A stretch of DNA of 8,205 nucleotides, from the NCBI GenBank assembly GCA_036351435.1, contig JAZBPA010000301.1, forward strand, positions 1 through 8,205, in the 5' to 3' direction. The notes below the pieces were generated by a model. It was not told the DNA's origin, ran no database searches, and saw only the letters and a program-made list of their open reading frames with translations. Positions 6,138 to 8,205 of this stretch are shown here, in pieces. Every line of letters begins with the position of its first letter. Positions within the stretch are counted from its first letter, which is position 1. The translations under genes and the position numbers were made by a program. Origin of the DNA: JAAUQA01 sp036351435. GTDB taxonomy: Bacteria; Pseudomonadota; Gammaproteobacteria; Competibacterales; Competibacteraceae.

Positions 6138-6461
6138 ATGGCGATAACCCTGACAGAAAATGCAGCAACTCGGGTCAAGAATTACCTCATTCAACGGGGC
6201 AAAGGCGAAGGTCTCCGGCTGGGCGTGCGTACCACAGGCTGTTCTGGATTAGCCTACATAATTGATTTTGCCGATGAGATTAAGTCTGATGACCTCGTGT
6301 TTGAAGATCGAGGCGTCAAAGTGATTGTGAATACTGACAGCCTGAATTACTTGGATGGCAGCGAGCTGGATTTCAAAAAGGACGGGTTAAACGAGATGTT
6401 CCACTTCAACAACCCTAACGTGAAAGATCAATGCGGTTGTGGTGAAAGTTTCAGCGTTTAG
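6138..6461 (+). CDS. iscA: Iron-sulfur cluster assembly protein IscA
   Basis: A 107-residue A-type carrier that binds iron or an Fe-S cluster and delivers it to apoproteins. The three family cysteines are present: C35 (RTTGCSGLAY) and the C-terminal pair C99/C101 (DQCGCGESFSV). Length and the segments GKGEGLRLGVRTTGCSG, FEDRGVKVIV and FHFNNPNVKDQCGCGESF follow E. coli IscA closely, so it is IscA rather than ErpA or SufA. It is the last recognisable isc gene. In the standard operon hscB, hscA, fdx and iscX would follow; here the next genes are of mobilization type. With the IscU-like protein lacking ligands, IscA is the only protein in this cluster with obvious cluster-binding cysteines. Confidence 0.96.
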   Translation: MAITLTENAATRVKNYLIQRGKGEGLRLGVRTTGCSGLAYIIDFADEIKSDDLVFEDRGVKVIVNTDSLNYLDGSELDFKKDGLNEMFHFNNPNVKDQCGCGESFSV

Positions 6462-6599
6462 GCTGCGGGATTGAGCAAGCCCCGAATAAGAAGGCGGTAT
6501 TCTAAATTTGATTGGCGCGCCCGGGAGGAGATACTTCGAACGCGCTGTTCGAGATTTTGGAGGAATGGAATACTTATCTCGACAAAAACAACATAGACC

Positions 6600-6887
6600 T
6601 TGGTAACCAGCCTAGCAGGAGACCGCGCATTCGACGCCGGGGGCCGTCACTATGACGGCGGCGACAGATCAACATTCGGCGAATATCTCAAGTTCCAGGG
6701 ATACAGGGATACGGGAGCGTCGCGGATCGCCAACAACCTCAATCAGCTCGCCCATCACGCTAATACCGGTACTTTGCTGCTTGATGAAACTACCCTTACG
6801 AAGATTGAGGAACCCTACGCGCATGTGGTCGCCATGCGAAATGCCCTCATGCGGGCATTGGGGCTCATGGAGGAGACCAATGCATGA
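6600..6887 (+). CDS. mobC: MobC-like relaxosome protein, N-terminus missing or unclear
   Basis: The C-terminal half of this 95-residue frame has the MobC signature: GASRIANNLNQLAHHANTG (about 39-57), followed by a helical end VVAMRNALMRALGLMEE (76-92). MobC proteins assist the relaxase at the origin of transfer. The usual N-terminal ribbon-helix-helix DNA-binding domain is not visible in residues 1-38, which I do not recognise. The only available start is a TTG with no Shine-Dalgarno, right after an in-frame stop, so the 5' part is probably truncated or frameshifted and the true start is uncertain. The stop overlaps the relaxase start (ATGA), the normal mobC-relaxase arrangement. The family call rests on the NNLNQLA motif and the neighbour. 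Confidence 0.6.
   Translation: MVTSLAGDRAFDAGGRHYDGGDRSTFGEYLKFQGYRDTGASRIANNLNQLAHHANTGTLLLDETTLTKIEEPYAHVVAMRNALMRALGLMEETNA
6869..6875 (+). promoter_or_regulatory. Strong ribosome binding site of the relaxase
   Basis: GGAGGAG lies eight bases before the ATG at 6884, within the mobC 3' end. It fixes the relaxase start and indicates coupled translation. Confidence 0.8.
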
Positions 6888-8047
6888 TTCTGAAAAGTGC
6901 CCAGCGTGCCATTAGCATAAAGCTCGCCCGCCACCTGCTCAAAACTGTAGACAATGGCCATGTAGACATTCACGAACTCAAAGGATTTGTCGCGGATGAC
7001 CTGAAAGGTGCGCTCAAGGAAATCTATGCGGTTACAAAAGGCACAACTGGCCAGCCCCGTGCCATTGAGTTTCATGAGAAGGAAGGCCGCCGCCATGCCC
7101 ATTGCGTCTGGTCACGCATTGATAGTGCGCAGATGAAAGCCATCTCCCTGCCCCATTTTAAACTGAAGCTACGCGATATATCACGGCAGCTTTATCTGGA
7201 GAATAACTGGCAGATGCCGCGTGGCCTCATGAATTCAGAGGAACGGAATCCGCTGAACTTCACCCAAGCCGAATGGCAACAGGCCCAACGCATTGGGCAA
7301 GACCCTCGCCAATTAAAACAAATCTTCCAGGATTGCTGGGCAGTATCGGATTCAAGAAACGCCTTTGCTAATGCCCTGAAAGAACGCGGTTTGTTCCTAG
7401 CCCAAGGCGACCGGCGCGGCTTTGTCGCGGTGGACTGGCGGCGCGAAGTCTATGCCATCTCCCGCTGGGTAGGCGTAAAAACCAAAGAAGTGCGCGCACG
7501 CCTCGGTCACTATGATGACCTGTCAACAATCGGGGAAACCAAAACGCGCATTGCCGAACAGTTCACCGAAAAACTCCGAGGTTTTTGTTCTGACCAAGAA
7601 ACCCGGCATCACCGCCAATTAACCCGATTGACCGAGAAACGGACCGTTCTTGTGACCCAACAGCGAAAATCCCGGACTGCCTTGCGGCAAGAACAGGCGA
7701 CGCGACGAACCGCAGAAACCAAAGCCAGGGCTGAGCATCTGCCCACGGGTTTGCAAGCCCCGTGGTTTCGGGTGACTGGCAAATACCGGAAAATTCTACA
7801 AGAGAACGAAACACAGGCGCGGGCATCTGCCGAGCGGGACCGCCGCGAGTGGCAACAATTCATCGAACGCCAGCAACGGGAGCGCCGCGCTCTCCAACAT
7901 GAATTCCGGCAACTGCGCCACCATCACAGCATCACCTTGCAAAAGCTCCACCGCGACCTCGGTATTTATCTTGAGAGAACAGGAGAAAGCACTGAACCCA
8001 GCTGTCGAACGCGAGGCCTGGCCAAGACGCCGCAACCGGTTGCGTGA
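6884..8047 (+). CDS. MobA/VirD2-type relaxase with apparent internal in-frame deletion
   Basis: A 387-residue protein related to plasmid relaxases, which nick one strand at oriT and carry it into the recipient. The start MILKSAQRA, HVDIHELKGFVADDL (26-40) and the metal-binding motif HEKEGRRHAH (H64, H71, H73) are family hallmarks. LPHFKLKLRDISRQLYLENN (89-108), FTQAEWQQAQRIG (126-138) and QGDRRGFVAVD (174-184) follow. The charged, probably coiled-coil C-terminal part (about 240-370) is also usual. As I remember the family, some 45-50 residues normally lie between the KGT (52-54) and GQPRAI (56-61) segments, including a core beta-strand of the QFLFSLSLNPP type; here they are joined directly. 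The only tyrosine before the histidine motif is Y48. The protein is therefore probably not an active nickase. The frame is otherwise open and has an excellent ribosome binding site. Confidence 0.82.
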   Translation: MILKSAQRAISIKLARHLLKTVDNGHVDIHELKGFVADDLKGALKEIYAVTKGTTGQPRAIEFHEKEGRRHAHCVWSRIDSAQMKAISLPHFKLKLRDISRQLYLENNWQMPRGLMNSEERNPLNFTQAEWQQAQRIGQDPRQLKQIFQDCWAVSDSRNAFANALKERGLFLAQGDRRGFVAVDWRREVYAISRWVGVKTKEVRARLGHYDDLSTIGETKTRIAEQFTEKLRGFCSDQETRHHRQLTRLTEKRTVLVTQQRKSRTALRQEQATRRTAETKARAEHLPTGLQAPWFRVTGKYRKILQENETQARASAERDRREWQQFIERQQRERRALQHEFRQLRHHHSITLQKLHRDLGIYLERTGESTEPSCRTRGLAKTPQPVA

Positions 8048-8074
8048 TTTCGAGTGACAAGGAAACAAGCCGGA

Positions 8075-8146
8075 TCAAGAAAAAGCTTGACTTATCTCAC
8101 GTAATGTCACATTAACTCACATTAATAATGATGAGATAGGTGAGAT
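8075..8146 (+). repeat. Phased TCAC repeats and inverted ATCTCAC/GTGAGAT: candidate operator or origin-like site
   Basis: Three TCAC units start at 8097, 8107 and 8117, exactly ten bases apart (TCACGTAATG, TCACATTAAC, TCACATTAAT), so they face the same side of the helix. They are flanked by ATCTCAC (8094-8100) and its exact reverse complement GTGAGAT (8140-8146). TGAGAT occurs twice, nine bases apart (8132 and 8141). A TTGACT -35-like element (8087-8092) overlaps a TCAAG/CTTGA hairpin (8075-8079 and 8086-8090). The site lies between the relaxase and a following start codon, so an autoregulatory operator is the simplest reading. An iteron or partition site is an alternative. Confidence 0.55.
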
Positions 8147-8205
8147 GGACTGGAATAATGACCGACTAAGCAAGCGATTAGCATTCAGCGCTGAGAACAC
8201 CGAAG
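8145..8205 (+). CDS. Start of a possible gene running off the window
   Basis: An ATG at 8145 opens a frame of 20 codons that stays open to the window edge, beginning MDWNNDRLSKRLAFSAE. An AGGTG lies only a few bases upstream, within the GTGAGAT repeat arm, so a protein bound there would also touch the translation start. Too little is visible to assign a family. Its position after a repeat cluster would suit an autoregulated small gene of the mobile element (antitoxin, repressor or partition protein), but that is inference. Confidence 0.3.
   Translation, partial: MDWNNDRLSKRLAFSAENTE

Larger units (their letters stand above)
6462..8205 (+). mobile_element. Partial mobilization (mob) module of a plasmid or integrative element
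   Basis: Immediately after iscA the gene content changes from core metabolism to DNA mobilization: a MobC-like remnant, a relaxase coupled to it by an ATGA overlap, then a repeat-rich region and a new gene start. No integrase, transposase, terminal repeats or att duplication is visible, so the element's ends and type are unknown, and it may continue past the window. The 138 bases at 6462-6599 hold no convincing gene, only a TCGAAC/GTTCGA inverted repeat (6536-6541 and 6547-6552) and out-of-frame coding-like residue. Confidence 0.55.

Noticed and set aside
6536..6558. TCGAAC/GTTCGA inverted repeat after iscA as terminator or oriT
   Set aside because: Only six pairs, a short T4 tract, and no recognisable nic-site sequence nearby. 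Kept only as a note in the mobile-element entry.
6652..6915. 87-codon frame MTAATDQHSAN overlapping mobC
   Set aside because: Shadow frame of the MobC reading that carries the NNLNQLA motif; no recognisable features.

Overview
The window reads as chromosomal DNA from a gammaproteobacterium. The L28 and L33 ribosomal proteins, the IscS and IscA proteins and the cysE/isc gene neighbourhood all resemble those of Pseudomonas, Escherichia and relatives. No species marker (rRNA, tRNA) is present, so a finer assignment is not supported. An acyl-lipid/acyl-CoA desaturase of the three-histidine-box type points to an aerobic lifestyle.

Layout. (1) 1-254: short non-coding lead-in with a likely promoter for rpmB. 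(2) 255-659 (+): rpmB-rpmG, ending in a perfect bidirectional hairpin terminator at 677-715. (3) 722-2609 (-): a membrane fatty-acid desaturase and, upstream of it on the same strand, a stand-alone cyclic-nucleotide-binding domain protein with no DNA-binding domain. (4) 2712-3527 (+): mutM (formamidopyrimidine-DNA glycosylase). In enterics mutM directly follows rpmBG, so the two minus-strand genes appear to sit inside an old rpmBG-mutM block. (5) 3652-6461 (+): cysE, iscS, an iscU-like gene and iscA, tightly packed and likely one transcript. CysE makes O-acetylserine for cysteine synthesis, IscS takes sulfur from cysteine, and IscA is an Fe-S/iron carrier. (6) 6462-8205 (+): remains of a plasmid or integrative-element mobilization module: a MobC-like C-terminal part, a VirD2/MobA-type relaxase with an apparent internal deletion, a striking repeat cluster, and the first codons of another possible gene that runs off the window.

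The most notable item is the iscU-like gene. It aligns without gaps to E. coli IscU (from memory), yet every cluster-ligand position (C37, D39, C63, H105, C106) is replaced (L, N, N, Q, S). The protein has no cysteine at all, and the HscA-recognition motif LPPVK has become LPATQ. The neighbouring iscR, hscB, hscA, fdx and iscX genes of the standard cluster are also absent here. So this looks like a specialised or reduced cysE-iscS-iscU*-iscA unit in which the scaffold can no longer hold an Fe-S cluster by the known ligands but may still fold and dock on IscS. Whether an intact isc operon exists elsewhere cannot be seen from this window.
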